Shown: positions 1-9,200 of the stretch, in pieces | Layout: the number at the start of each line of letters is the position of its first letter | How positions within the stretch are numbered: position 1 is the stretch's first letter | From: G020354785 sp964521285 | GTDB taxonomy: Bacteria; Bacteroidota; Bacteroidia; Bacteroidales; UBA10428 | DNA: 58,064 bases | Reading direction: 5' to 3' | NCBI GenBank assembly: GCA_964521285.1 | Contig: CAZFQS010000023.1 | Coordinates: forward strand, 1-58,064 | Position numbers and translations under genes: made by a program | Notes under the pieces: generated by a model | The model's input: the letters and a program-made list of their open reading frames with translations, nothing else | Databases searched by the model: none | What the model was told of the DNA's origin: nothing

Positions 1-671
1 CTTTCACCTATTTGTCCTGTACCTGTAAATTTAACTCTTGAAGGTAAACTACTTAAATTATCATATATAATAAAATCAATGATATCTTTTACTGTAATAT
101 CTTTACCTTTATTAATTAATTTGATTTCTTCCTGGGAAAGGCCCAAACCTCTTGCTAATGTTAATAATATTGATTGCTCATCACAGGTTATTTTACATTC
201 TTGATTTCTCTCAATATCATTATAATATGCAGTGTACAGACAGGATTTATAAATTTTATAATCTCGTTTTCTTGCTTCTTCAATTTCTGACTTATCAGAC
301 TCAAGGATTATTTCAAAAGCCTTTGTTTTTGAGCTTAAAGATTTTATTTCATTCTCATAAAGTGAGTTAAACCAATCTCTTGACATTATACAATTTCCGT
401 CTCTAATAATAATATCGACCAAAATATCTAATTGTGAAATAGCCTCTGTTAATTCAGATTTAATACTTTCTAAAAATTCATCTTCAACTAATGAAAATAC
501 TTTTGCAATATTTATATTGTCCACGTTTTTTAAATCCTTATTGGTTTCTGACAGTATTTCCTCAATCTCTTTAAAGTTTTTGGGAGAAGAATCAATAATA
601 GTAGTAATTACTTTTAAAAATGAATTTTTTTCAAAAGAATTTAATTGATCCAATATTCTTTCAAGTTTCAT
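1..671 (-). CDS. Hypothetical protein, C-terminus cut by window edge
   Basis: An open reading frame starts at the ATG complementary to 669-671 and stays open to position 1, so at least 223 residues are seen and the stop lies outside the window. The protein begins MKLERILDQL and is rich in Lys, Glu, Ile and Ser, with no signal peptide or membrane segment. The first 120 residues look helical (repeated EIEEILSE- and EFLESIKSEL-like stretches). Near residue 175 a segment reads LLTLARGLGLSQEEIKLI, which resembles a small helical or HTH-like module. I do not recognise the family. The neighbouring structured non-coding stretch and the NYN gene suggest accessory DNA, but that is inference. Confidence 0.7.
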   Translation of the reverse strand, partial: MKLERILDQLNSFEKNSFLKVITTIIDSSPKNFKEIEEILSETNKDLKNVDNINIAKVFSLVEDEFLESIKSELTEAISQLDILVDIIIRDGNCIMSRDWFNSLYENEIKSLSSKTKAFEIILESDKSEIEEARKRDYKIYKSCLYTAYYNDIERNQECKITCDEQSILLTLARGLGLSQEEIKLINKGKDITVKDIIDFIIYDNLSSLPSRVKFTGTGQIGE

Positions 672-1211
672 TATTATAAATTTTTAATATCTGAAGAAAA
701 AATGGAAATGCAAATGTCTTATTACCGATAAATATTATGAAAACACAATTTACGAATACTTAATAATATTTCAAAATATATTTTTAGTACTTTTATTAAA
801 TTAATATTTCCATTGCAGATTACAATATATAAGAAATTAATAAAAAAGTTCGTAAGTAATTATTTTAGCGCACCAGGATCAATCCGGTTGCTGAGGTATT
901 AATTTCTATATCGGAGTAGTATAATACCATTACTTGAATCGAGAACGTGCATTAGAGGGCTTTAAAATGCGCCAAAAATTTTAGATTGGCCAAAATTGCA
1001 CGAATTTAACAAGCTAAGGGGGGAAATAACCATAAAATATAGTAAAATATACAACTCTGGCAGTATTTTTGTCGTATATTAAAAAAAATATACTCTACTC
1101 GGTATTTTATATAAAATTTTTTTATAAATTTACAGTATTAATCATCCCTGGTATTAATCAGATACCAGCCCCCCTTTCGGCTCCGGTCGAGGGGTTTTTT
1201 TTTATATAGTT
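672..1211. other. Non-coding stretch with hairpins, possible small RNA
   Basis: No reading frame is supported here. The part from about 860 to 1030 is less AT-rich than its flanks. Inverted repeats seen: GGTATTA at 895-901 with TAATACC at 922-928, and CTGGTAT at 1148-1154 with ATACCAG at 1162-1168. A 10-base direct repeat, GTATTAATCA, occurs at 1135-1144 and 1151-1160. The stretch ends in the terminator-like hairpin listed separately. It could be a small RNA gene, a leader of the NYN gene or a remnant of a mobile element. Confidence 0.4.
1171..1203 (+). terminator. Terminator-like hairpin just before the NYN start codon
   Basis: CCCCT (1171-1175) can pair with AGGGG (1190-1194) around a 14-base loop, followed by nine T residues (1195-1203). 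This is a short-stemmed but typical intrinsic terminator on the plus strand. It ends only 8 bases before the ATG at 1212. It either ends an upstream small transcript or attenuates the gene behind it. Confidence 0.5.
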
Positions 1212-1841
1212 ATGCGAAGGATAATTTTTTTAGTAGATGGTTTTAATCTGTATCATTCTATATTATCAATTTATTTCAAAACGGGACAAAAACTAAAATG
1301 GTTAGATATTTATTCGTTGTGCGAATCATTTTTAAATCAATTTGGTAAAAAAAATCAAATCAGAATAGGGACCATATATTATTTTACTGCCATATTGGAA
1401 CACAAACGGGTGGAAGACCCCCAGAAGATATTCAGACATGAGACATATTTGAAATGTCTAAAAAATTCCGGAATTGAGGTAATTATAAATGATTTTAAGG
1501 AAAAAAATGTTAGATGTGGCGCCACCTGTAGAGAGAATTACAAAATTTATCAAGAAAAAGAGACCGATGTCGCAATTGCAGCTAAATTGTTTGAAGTTTT
1601 ATATTCAAATTTATGTGATATAGTAATAATTATTACGGGAGATACAGATTTAAAACCAGCTTATAATTTATGTATTGAATTATTTAAAGATAAAAAGATA
1701 TATTTTGGATTTCCCTTTGATAGAAAAAATAAATCCCTGAATGGTTTTAAAATAAAACTCAAAAAATATATTAATAATCAATTTCCCGATCCGGTAATTT
1801 TAAAAGACGGCTCAAAAATTTATAAACCCACCACATGGTAA
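1212..1841 (+). CDS. NYN domain protein (LabA/DUF88-like, PIN-fold RNase)
   Basis: The 209-residue protein starts with the NYN signature: a beta strand ending in VDGFNLYH (Asp9, Asn12). Further acidic residues follow at Asp119 (ETDV) and in GDTDLKPA (Asp144, Asp146). NYN domains are PIN-fold, metal-dependent nucleases, mostly acting on RNA, and these are the expected metal ligands. Cys102 and Cys106 form a CGATC pair that is not part of the core fold. The domain fills most of the chain and no partner domain is seen. The ATG at 1212 sits directly behind a terminator-like hairpin, so expression may be attenuated. The cellular target is unknown; NYN proteins occur in RNA turnover and in some defence or toxin systems. 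Confidence 0.8.
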   Translation: MRRIIFLVDGFNLYHSILSIYFKTGQKLKWLDIYSLCESFLNQFGKKNQIRIGTIYYFTAILEHKRVEDPQKIFRHETYLKCLKNSGIEVIINDFKEKNVRCGATCRENYKIYQEKETDVAIAAKLFEVLYSNLCDIVIIITGDTDLKPAYNLCIELFKDKKIYFGFPFDRKNKSLNGFKIKLKKYINNQFPDPVILKDGSKIYKPTTW

Positions 1842-1895
1842 ATTAATTTTAGCAGTTAGTTTTAAGTAATTATTGTGTGTAAACAGGAATGTAAT

Positions 1896-1937
1896 TAAAA
1901 AAATAAACGCCCAATATTTTGAAATACAGACGTTTAT
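1896..1937 (-). terminator. Probable terminator of ssrA
   Basis: On the minus strand ATAAACG (1937-1931) pairs with CGTTTAT (1909-1903). The loop itself contains ATTT/AAAT pairing. A T-rich run follows, reading towards 1896. It lies about 13 bases beyond the mature tmRNA 3' end. Confidence 0.5.
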
Positions 1938-1949
1938 AAATTATAGTTG

Positions 1950-2350
1950 TGGAGCTGGGCGGAATCGAACCGCCGTCCAAACAAGTAACCAGAAAGCTTT
2001 CTACATGCTTATCCTGTTATTGGTTTTTGTGTAAAGGCTGGTAACAGGCAACCGAACCTAAACCTTATCTCCTTAAGTTTTCATCCGGACTTAGGAGAAT
2101 CACCCGGACTATCCCTGACTTACGATGTGCCTCTATATCCATTACCGCAGGGAAAGGTTCCGGAGAAGCAGCCCGTCCCAACTACCTTGAGCCGGGATTA
2201 AGCCTTTAATCTACTAAACTTCGATCAAGCTGCGAGCGCGAAGTTATTTTCGCCATTTAAACTTATTGCACTGCAGTTTTACGGGATAAAATGCGTTGCC
2301 CGGCATGCTTACTTACCAGTTTATCCTGCTGTCAAAGCCAGATCAGCCCC
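1950..2350 (-). ncRNA. ssrA: tmRNA (transfer-messenger RNA)
   Basis: Read on the minus strand, the 5' end GGGGCTG (2350-2344) pairs with CAGCTCC (1957-1951), giving the 7-bp acceptor stem with one G-U pair. The T arm (GGTTCGATTCC) is at the 3' end; CCA is not encoded. The tag frame reads GGC GAA AAT AAC TTC GCG CTC GCA GCT TGA (2254-2225), coding GENNFALAA. This closely resembles the known Bacteroidetes tags (GE-N-ALAA). tmRNA with SmpB rescues stalled ribosomes and tags the unfinished protein for proteolysis. The length, about 400 nt, is normal. Confidence 0.97.
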
Positions 2351-2366
2351 ATATATTTTAACCGTA

Positions 2367-2374
2367 CAAAATTA
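2367..2374 (-). promoter_or_regulatory. -7 element upstream of ssrA
   Basis: TAATTTTG on the minus strand fits the Bacteroidetes -7 consensus TAnnTTTG and lies 16 bases upstream of the mature tmRNA 5' end. A matching -33 TTTG at the usual spacing is not seen. Confidence 0.35.
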
Positions 2375-2409
2375 CAAAATTTATGCCATTTTTAATACTG
2401 ATTTTTATA

Positions 2410-3063
2410 CTATCTGGCGTTTTTAAGATCAGCTATCATTTTTTTGGGATCCTTTGAATCAAAAATAGTTGTTCCTGCAACCAGCACATCCACTCCTGCT
2501 TCATATAGTTTTCCGGCGTTACCAGTGTCAACACCCCCGTCTACTTCAATAAGTGCATTTGAATTCTTGCTGATAATAAGCTCTTTAAGCCTTTTTATTC
2601 TCTGATAGGAGTTTTTAATAAATTCCTGCCCTCCAAATCCCGGATTGACTGACATGATAAGTACCATATCAACATCTGTTATAATGTCATCAAGCAGAGA
2701 TATTGATGTATGAGGATTCAAAGAAACTCCTGCTTTCATTCCTAGTTCCTTTATTTTATGAACAGTCCTGTTCAAATGATTACATGCTTCATAATGAACA
2801 GTAAGGTTGAATGCCCCTGCATCTTTAAATTCCTTCAGGTACTTATGAGGTTCAACAATCATTAGATGAACATCCAGTGGCTTTCTGGTAATTTTATATA
2901 CATGTTCAATGACTGGTAATCCAAAGGAAATATTCGGTACAAACACACCATCCATTACATCAAAATGAATCCAGTCTGCTTCACTTTCATTGAGCATTGA
3001 AATTTCATCATATAAATGATTAAAATCGGCTGCAAGAACTGAAGGGGCAATTAAATGCTCCAT
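2410..3063 (-). CDS. rpe: Ribulose-phosphate 3-epimerase
   Basis: The 217-residue TIM-barrel protein has the usual family length. It starts MEHLIAPSVLAADF, followed by the metal-binding HFDVMDG (residues 33-39), PLDVHLMI near 65, MSVNPGFGGQ near 140, and VDGGV with AGTTIF near the phosphate-binding C-terminus. It interconverts ribulose 5-phosphate and xylulose 5-phosphate in the pentose phosphate pathway, in the cytosol. It lies 101 bases downstream of rpoD on the same strand, so it may be read from the rpoD transcript. Confidence 0.97.
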   Translation of the reverse strand: MEHLIAPSVLAADFNHLYDEISMLNESEADWIHFDVMDGVFVPNISFGLPVIEHVYKITRKPLDVHLMIVEPHKYLKEFKDAGAFNLTVHYEACNHLNRTVHKIKELGMKAGVSLNPHTSISLLDDIITDVDMVLIMSVNPGFGGQEFIKNSYQRIKRLKELIISKNSNALIEVDGGVDTGNAGKLYEAGVDVLVAGTTIFDSKDPKKMIADLKNAR

Positions 3064-3164
3064 TTATCAATAATTAAATTTGACACAAAAATATAATTTC
3101 TACATTACAAAAAAGAGGAAATTCTTATAATTCCCCTTTTTTAGTAAATATATATTAAAATTAT

Positions 3165-4028
3165 TTAACCCAGGTAGGTTTTTAATATCTTACAGCGAGT
3201 TGCATTTTTCAGGCGTTTGATGGCTTTTTCCTTTATTTGCCTTACCCTCTCCCTTGTAAGATTAAAAACCTCGCCTATTTCCTCTAGTGTATTGGGGTGT
3301 TTTCCGTTTAGTCCGAAATATAATCTAATTATATTAGCTTCCCTGAAAGTTAAAGTAGATAAAACCCTTTCAATTTCTTTTCTTAATGAGTCGGTTAATA
3401 ATCCTTTATCCGGACTGGGAGTATCTTTATTCAGCATTACTTCATACATATTTCCCTCTTCTCCCTGCTGCAGGGGTGCATCCATTGAAACATGCCTTCC
3501 TGCGGTTTTCAGGGATTCTTTTACATCATCGGGTGCTAACTCCAAAGTGTATGCTACTTCCTGCACTGAAGGTTCTCTTTCAAACTTTTGCTCCAGCTCA
3601 GATAGAGTTTTATTTATTTTGTTTATTGAACCAATTTTATTTAAAGGAAGGCGTACAATCCTTGCCTGTTCAGCAAGGGCCTGTAAAATGGATTGTCTGA
3701 TCCACCATACTGCGTATGATATAAACTTAAAACCCCTGGTTTCATCAAATCTCTGGGCAGCTTTTATAAGCCCCAGGTTACCCTCATTTATCAAGTCAGG
3801 TAAACTAAGTCCCTGATTCTGGTATTGTTTTGAGACTGATACAACAAATCTCAAGTTCGCCTTTATCAATTTTTCCAATGCCTTATCATCTCCAATTTTA
3901 ATCCTTCTTGCAAGCTCAACTTCCTCCTCAGCGGTTATGAGATCAACTTTCCCTATTTCGTGTAAATATTTGTCAAGAGAAGGGGTTTCGCGGTTCGTAA
4001 CTTGTTTAATAATTTTGAGTTGTCTCAT
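3165..4028 (-). CDS. rpoD: Primary sigma factor RpoD, short Bacteroidetes type
   Basis: The 287-residue protein lacks the acidic region 1.1 and the long non-conserved insert of proteobacterial RpoD, as is normal for Bacteroidetes primary sigma factors. Region 1.2 is at residues 14-50 (PSLDKYLHEIG). Region 2 runs from about 55 to 130, with NLRFVVSVSKQYQNQG, the core-binding DLINEGNLGLIKA and the promoter-melting FISYAVWWIRQSI. Region 3 follows, then region 4 with the HTH TLEEIGEVFNLTRERVRQIK near 250-270. Sigma factors of this type read TTTG-N19/20-TAnnTTTG promoters, several of which are seen in this window. It is divergent from rho across a 414-base gap. Confidence 0.97.
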   Translation of the reverse strand: MRQLKIIKQVTNRETPSLDKYLHEIGKVDLITAEEEVELARRIKIGDDKALEKLIKANLRFVVSVSKQYQNQGLSLPDLINEGNLGLIKAAQRFDETRGFKFISYAVWWIRQSILQALAEQARIVRLPLNKIGSINKINKTLSELEQKFEREPSVQEVAYTLELAPDDVKESLKTAGRHVSMDAPLQQGEEGNMYEVMLNKDTPSPDKGLLTDSLRKEIERVLSTLTFREANIIRLYFGLNGKHPNTLEEIGEVFNLTRERVRQIKEKAIKRLKNATRCKILKTYLG

Positions 4029-4442
4029 ATTACAAGGGACTTATAATTGTGAGTTTATTGTGATGATATCCCGTGAGAAAATTATTTTAGTATTTTTAGG
4101 TTTTGTATAAAAAAAATATTACTTTTGAGATACTACCTGATATAATTGCAATCAGTTAACCCTTGTCAACGAACCTATATTTATCGTAATAAGATAAAAG
4201 CCACTAAAATTAAAAAAAATTTATTAATTTTTATTATTTGTAAAATATTTTATATTTTTTTTTGGTAATTCTGAGTAAATACTTATAATTGCACTGAATT
4301 ACCGATATGAATTAACCAGTTGATTGTAGAAATCGTATCCCTGAATACAATTTGATTGAATATTATCCTTTATAATTACATAACATCTTGATTTAGAATT
4401 TTAAGCCTCTATTATTATAATAATTAATATCCTATAGTAATT
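4029..4442. other. Divergent rpoD/rho intergenic region
   Basis: A very AT-rich stretch with no reading frame. It must hold the promoters of both flanking genes. A -7-like TACTTTTG occurs near 4128-4135 on the plus strand, but the nearest TTTG is only 14 bases upstream, so it is not a good match. No terminator or riboswitch is recognised. Confidence 0.5.
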
Positions 4443-6032
4443 ATGTATGACATATTAGAACTGAATAAAAAGCTTGTTTCAGAACTTAGAGATATTGCCA
4501 AGCAATTGAAAATTAAGAAAATTGATTCATTAAAGAAAGAAGATTTGATTTATAAGATTTTGGATCAACAAGCTATTAGTGCAACTGGTAAAAAGAAAGA
4601 AAATGAGTTTGTAAGGAAAAAGCGCGTAAGATCCAGGAGGAAAGAAGTAGATACTGAAGCTAAGAAACTGACGGAGATAGATGAAGATAACAATAGTTAT
4701 TTTAAAAATGATAAGGAAAAGCTGGTTAATGAAACGATTGAATTGCTGGATAAAGAACAAAGGATGAAGAATGCTGATGAAAGGAATAGAGATATGATCA
4801 AAACCGATTTTAGTGAAGGGCTTGATATAGACAAACAGGAAAAGAAAGATGTTGAACCTCCGACAATTGCTAAACACGAGAAAAGGCAACCGGACAAGTT
4901 GTATGAATTTGATGGAATTATCAGCAATTCGGGAGTACTTGAAATTATGCCGGATGGATATGGATTTTTAAGATCTTCAGATTATAATTATCTGAATTCA
5001 CCTGACGATATATATGTATCTCAATCACAAATAAAGTTATTCGGACTAAAGACCGGTGATTCCGTGAAAGGCACTATACGACCTCCAAAGGAGGGAGAAA
5101 AATATTTTCCACTTATTAAAGTAGAGGAAATAAACGGACGGGATCCTGACTTTATAAGGGACAGGGTTCCTTTTGACTATTTAACTCCTCTATTTCCCAA
5201 TGAAAAATTTACGCTAATACGGCCGGGAGAAGTTGGGGTTTTGTCTGTGAGAATTGTCGACATGTTTAGTCCGATAGGCAAGGGGCAAAGAGGTCTTATT
5301 GTAGCCCAGCCCAAGACCGGAAAGACTATTTTATTACAGGATATAGCAAATGCAATAGCTGCTAATCATCCGGAGGTTTACTTAATTATACTCCTTATAG
5401 ATGAGCGGCCTGAAGAAGTTACAGATATGGCCCGGAATGTAAGGGGAGAAGTAATTTCCTCCACTTTTGATGAGCCTGCTGAAAGACATGTGAGAATTGC
5501 CAACATAGTACTTGAAAAATCAAAAAGACTGGTGGAATGTGGTCATGATGTTGTGATTCTGCTTGATTCAATAACAAGGTTAGCCCGCGCATTTAATACT
5601 ATTGCCCCGGCATCAGGTAAAGTCTTGTCAGGAGGAGTTGATTCCAATGCGTTACATAAGCCAAAGAGATTTTTTGGGGCAGCCCGCAATATTGAGAACG
5701 GGGGATCTCTCACAATTTTAGCCACAGCGCTTACAGAGACCGGCTCAAAGATGGACGATGTGATCTTTGAAGAATTTAAGGGGACCGGGAATCTTGAATT
5801 GCAGCTTGACCGTAAACTATCCAACAGACGTATTTATCCGTCAGTTGATATTACAGCATCCAGCACAAGAAGGGAAGAATTATTATTAAACAAGAATTTT
5901 CTTAATAAAATATGGATTCTCAGAAAATATCTTACTGATATGAATTCTATCGAAGCTATGGAATTTCTGCGGGAAAGATTGGCGAAAACCGAATCAAATG
6001 AAGAGTTTTTAATTTCAATGAACGGTGAATAA
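4443..6032 (+). CDS. rho: Transcription termination factor Rho with charged insertion
   Basis: The 529-residue protein is about 110 longer than E. coli Rho. Residues 1-44 are the helical Rho N domain (ELRDIAKQLKI). Residues 45-155 are a Lys/Glu/Asp-rich, low-complexity and probably disordered insertion. The primary RNA-binding fold follows at about 160-235 (GVLEIMPDGYGFLR). The hexameric ATPase core carries the P loop PKTGKT, LIDERPEEV, and the LLDSITRLARA and GGVDSNALHKPKRFFG (Q/R loop) motifs. Rho is an RNA-dependent ATPase that ends transcripts. A disordered insertion at this place is known from Bacteroides Rho. A canonical terminator follows the gene. Confidence 0.97.
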   Translation: MYDILELNKKLVSELRDIAKQLKIKKIDSLKKEDLIYKILDQQAISATGKKKENEFVRKKRVRSRRKEVDTEAKKLTEIDEDNNSYFKNDKEKLVNETIELLDKEQRMKNADERNRDMIKTDFSEGLDIDKQEKKDVEPPTIAKHEKRQPDKLYEFDGIISNSGVLEIMPDGYGFLRSSDYNYLNSPDDIYVSQSQIKLFGLKTGDSVKGTIRPPKEGEKYFPLIKVEEINGRDPDFIRDRVPFDYLTPLFPNEKFTLIRPGEVGVLSVRIVDMFSPIGKGQRGLIVAQPKTGKTILLQDIANAIAANHPEVYLIILLIDERPEEVTDMARNVRGEVISSTFDEPAERHVRIANIVLEKSKRLVECGHDVVILLDSITRLARAFNTIAPASGKVLSGGVDSNALHKPKRFFGAARNIENGGSLTILATALTETGSKMDDVIFEEFKGTGNLELQLDRKLSNRRIYPSVDITASSTRREELLLNKNFLNKIWILRKYLTDMNSIEAMEFLRERLAKTESNEEFLISMNGE

Positions 6033-6053
6033 GAAATTAAACTGATGAATCTT

Positions 6054-6077
6054 AGCGGGCTTTTCCCGCTTTTTTTT
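6054..6077 (+). terminator. Intrinsic terminator of rho
   Basis: AGCGGG (6054-6059), loop CTTTT, CCCGCT (6065-6070), then a T run to 6077. Strong stem, 21 bases after the rho stop codon. Confidence 0.9.
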
Positions 6078-6259
6078 ATTTATTTTATTCAATATATTTA
6101 TTATAAGAAAACTACTGGATCTTCTATTCTTTATTTTTAATCAAAATGAATAACCTTTAAATGTTGTAAAACAGTATAAAAATTTATCGATTTCTTGTAA
6201 TTTTGTACTTTCATTTTTTAAGATTTCAAGCATAAAATATTAATAATCAGCTAATTAAA

Positions 6260-9200
6260 ATGAATAAGAAGAATAATTTCATTACTTGTGACGGGAATTA
6301 TGCTGCATCGCATATTGCATATATGTTTAGTGAAGTGGCAGCAATTTATCCTATAACTCCATCATCAACAATGGCCGAATACATTGATGAATGGGCAGCA
6401 AATGACAGAAAAAACATTTTCGGTGAAATTGTAAAGGTTACTGAAATGCAGTCTGAGGGTGGAGCTTCAGGAGCTCTTCATGGCTGTCTCCAGTCCGGAG
6501 CTTTAGCTTCCACATTTACTGCTTCACAGGGTTTATTATTAATGATTCCAAATATGTATAAGATATCCGGGGAGTTGTTACCAGGAGTATTTCATGTTTC
6601 GGCAAGGAGTCTGGCAGCACAGGCTTTATCAATATTTGGTGATCATAGCGATGTTATGGCGACGCGGAATACAGGATTTGCTCTTCTTGCAACAGGAAGT
6701 ATTCAGGAAATAATGGATATAGCAGGTGTAGCGCATTTAACGGCGATAAAATCGAGGATTCCTTTCCTGCATTTTTTTGACGGTTTCAGAACTTCTCATG
6801 AAGTACAAAAGGTTGAGGCTCCAGCCAATGAAGATATGGCAAAGCTAATAGACTATAAGGCTTTGCAGGAATTCAGAGACAGGGCATTAAATCCTGAACA
6901 TCCGGTCACCAGGGGTACTGCCCAGAATCCTGATATTTATTTCCAGACAAGGGAGGCAATTAACAGATTTTATGATCCGGTAGCTGACATGGTTGAAGAA
7001 TATATGCAGCAAATCACAAAAATGACAGGTCGTGAATATCACCCTTTCACCTATTATGGAGCGGAAGATGCAGAAAATATAATTATGGCAATGGGATCTG
7101 TTACGGAAACAATAAGAGAAGTGGTTGACTACCTTATTAATAATGGGAAAAAAGTTGGTATGGTGGCAGTACATCTATACCGTCCTTTTTCATCCAAATA
7201 CTTATTAAAGGCCATACCTGATACAGTGAAAAAGATTGCTGTGCTTGACAGGACAAAAGAACCGGGCGCAGAAGGGGAACCTTTATATCTGGATGTAAGA
7301 AATGTCTATTACAGAAAAAAAAATGCTCCTGTTATTGTTGGTGGCAGGTACGGACTAAGCTCTAAAGATACTACACCATCGATGATAATCAGTGTTTTTG
7401 AAAATCTTGAACAGCCAGAACCTAAAGACAGATTTACAGTTGGAATAGATGATGATGTAACTTTTACTTCTCTGCCACTGAAACCAGAGATAAGTATATC
7501 AGCGAAAGGTACATTTGAGGGAAAATTTTATGGAATTGGAGCAGATGGAACAGTAGGTGCCAATAAAAATTCAATTAAAATTATCGGAGATAATACAGAC
7601 AAGTATGCACAAGCCTATTTTGCCTATGATTCAAAAAAATCAGGAGGTATTACAACTTCTCACCTGAGATTTGGTGATAAGTTAATACGATCTACCTATT
7701 TAGTTGGAACCCCTGATTTTGTTGCTTGTCATGTGCCCTCTTATATTGATAAATATGATATGCTTAGAGGCATAAAAAAGGGAGGAACATTCTTATTGAA
7801 TAGCATATGGAGCGCTGAAGAAACAAAAGAAAGGCTGCCTGATACTATGAAAAAGACTATGGCAGAGAATAATATAAATTTTTATACTATCAACGCTACA
7901 GAAATAGCTGAAGAGATAGGTCTTGGTAGCAGAACAAATACAATTATGCAGTCAGCTTTCTTTAAAATTGCCAAAATTATACCATATGAAGATGCAGTGG
8001 CAGAAATGAAGAAGGCCATTGTGAAAACATTTAGCAGAAAGGGTGAAGACATTGTTAATATGAATTTTGCGGCAGTAGATCGCGGAAGTGAAGTTGAAAA
8101 AGTTGAGGTTCCTGCAGAATGGGCAAATATTAAAATAAAGGAAACTACTGATACCGATGATAAACTGCCGGAATTTGTTAAGAAAGTAGCAGTACCTATT
8201 AATCTTCTTAAAGGAGACGATTTAAAAGTCAGTGCTTTTCTTAATCGCGAAGACGGTACATTTCCTCCCGGAACAACGGCCTATGAAAAGCGAGGGGTTG
8301 CAGTACATGTTCCCAGGTGGATACCGGAGCTTTGTATTCAATGTAACCAGTGTACATATGTATGTCCCCATTCCTGTATAAGGCCATTTTTATTAAATGA
8401 AAAGGAAATGAAGGATTTACCGCAAGGTACTACTACTCTAAAAGCAAGAGGCAAGGAATTTGAAGGTCTGGAATACAGGCTTCAGGTAAGCCCTCTTGAT
8501 TGTACTGGCTGTAATGTGTGTATGGAAGTTTGTCCTACCAAGGAAAAGGCTTTAATTATGGAAACTCTTGAATCGCAGTTGGATGAAGCTGCAAGATGGG
8601 ATTATATGGTTGAAAATGTTACGTATAAGACTGAAAACCTGGAAATTGATAAATCTGTAAAGAACAGCCAGTTTGCTCAGCCTCTTTTTGAGTTTTCAGG
8701 AGCTTGCGCCGGATGTGGTGAGACACCATATATTAAAATTGTTACCCAGCTATTCGGTGATAGAATGATTGTGGCCAATGCAACAGGTTGTTCATCAATT
8801 TATGGCGGCACGGCTCCGTCAACTCCCTATTGTACCAATAAAGATGGCAAAGGTCCGGCATGGGCTAACTCTTTGTTTGAAGATAATGCCGAATATGGTT
8901 ATGGTATCGCCGTGGGTATAAGAAAACTAAGGGAGAGAATAGCAATAAAAATGGAGCGAATAATAAATGATAAAGGGAGTTTTCAAAATGAGATAAAACA
9001 AGCATGCAAAGAGTGGATTATTAATAAAGATAATGCACAGCAGTCAAAAGTTGCTTCAGCCAAAGTACTTAAATTGCTGGAAAAGGAGAAAGATCCTTTG
9101 GCTAAAGAAATACTGGAATTAAAGCAGTATTTAATAAAAAAATCTGTTTGGGCCATTGGAGGTGACGGATGGGCTTATGATATTGGATATGGAGGGCTGG

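Noticed and set aside
152..370. 72-residue plus-strand frame at the left end
   Set aside because: It lies antisense within the open minus-strand gene 1-671 and its composition is that of a shadow frame.
3217..3816. 199-residue plus-strand frame
   Set aside because: Exact antisense shadow of rpoD; Ser/Leu-rich and without any domain.
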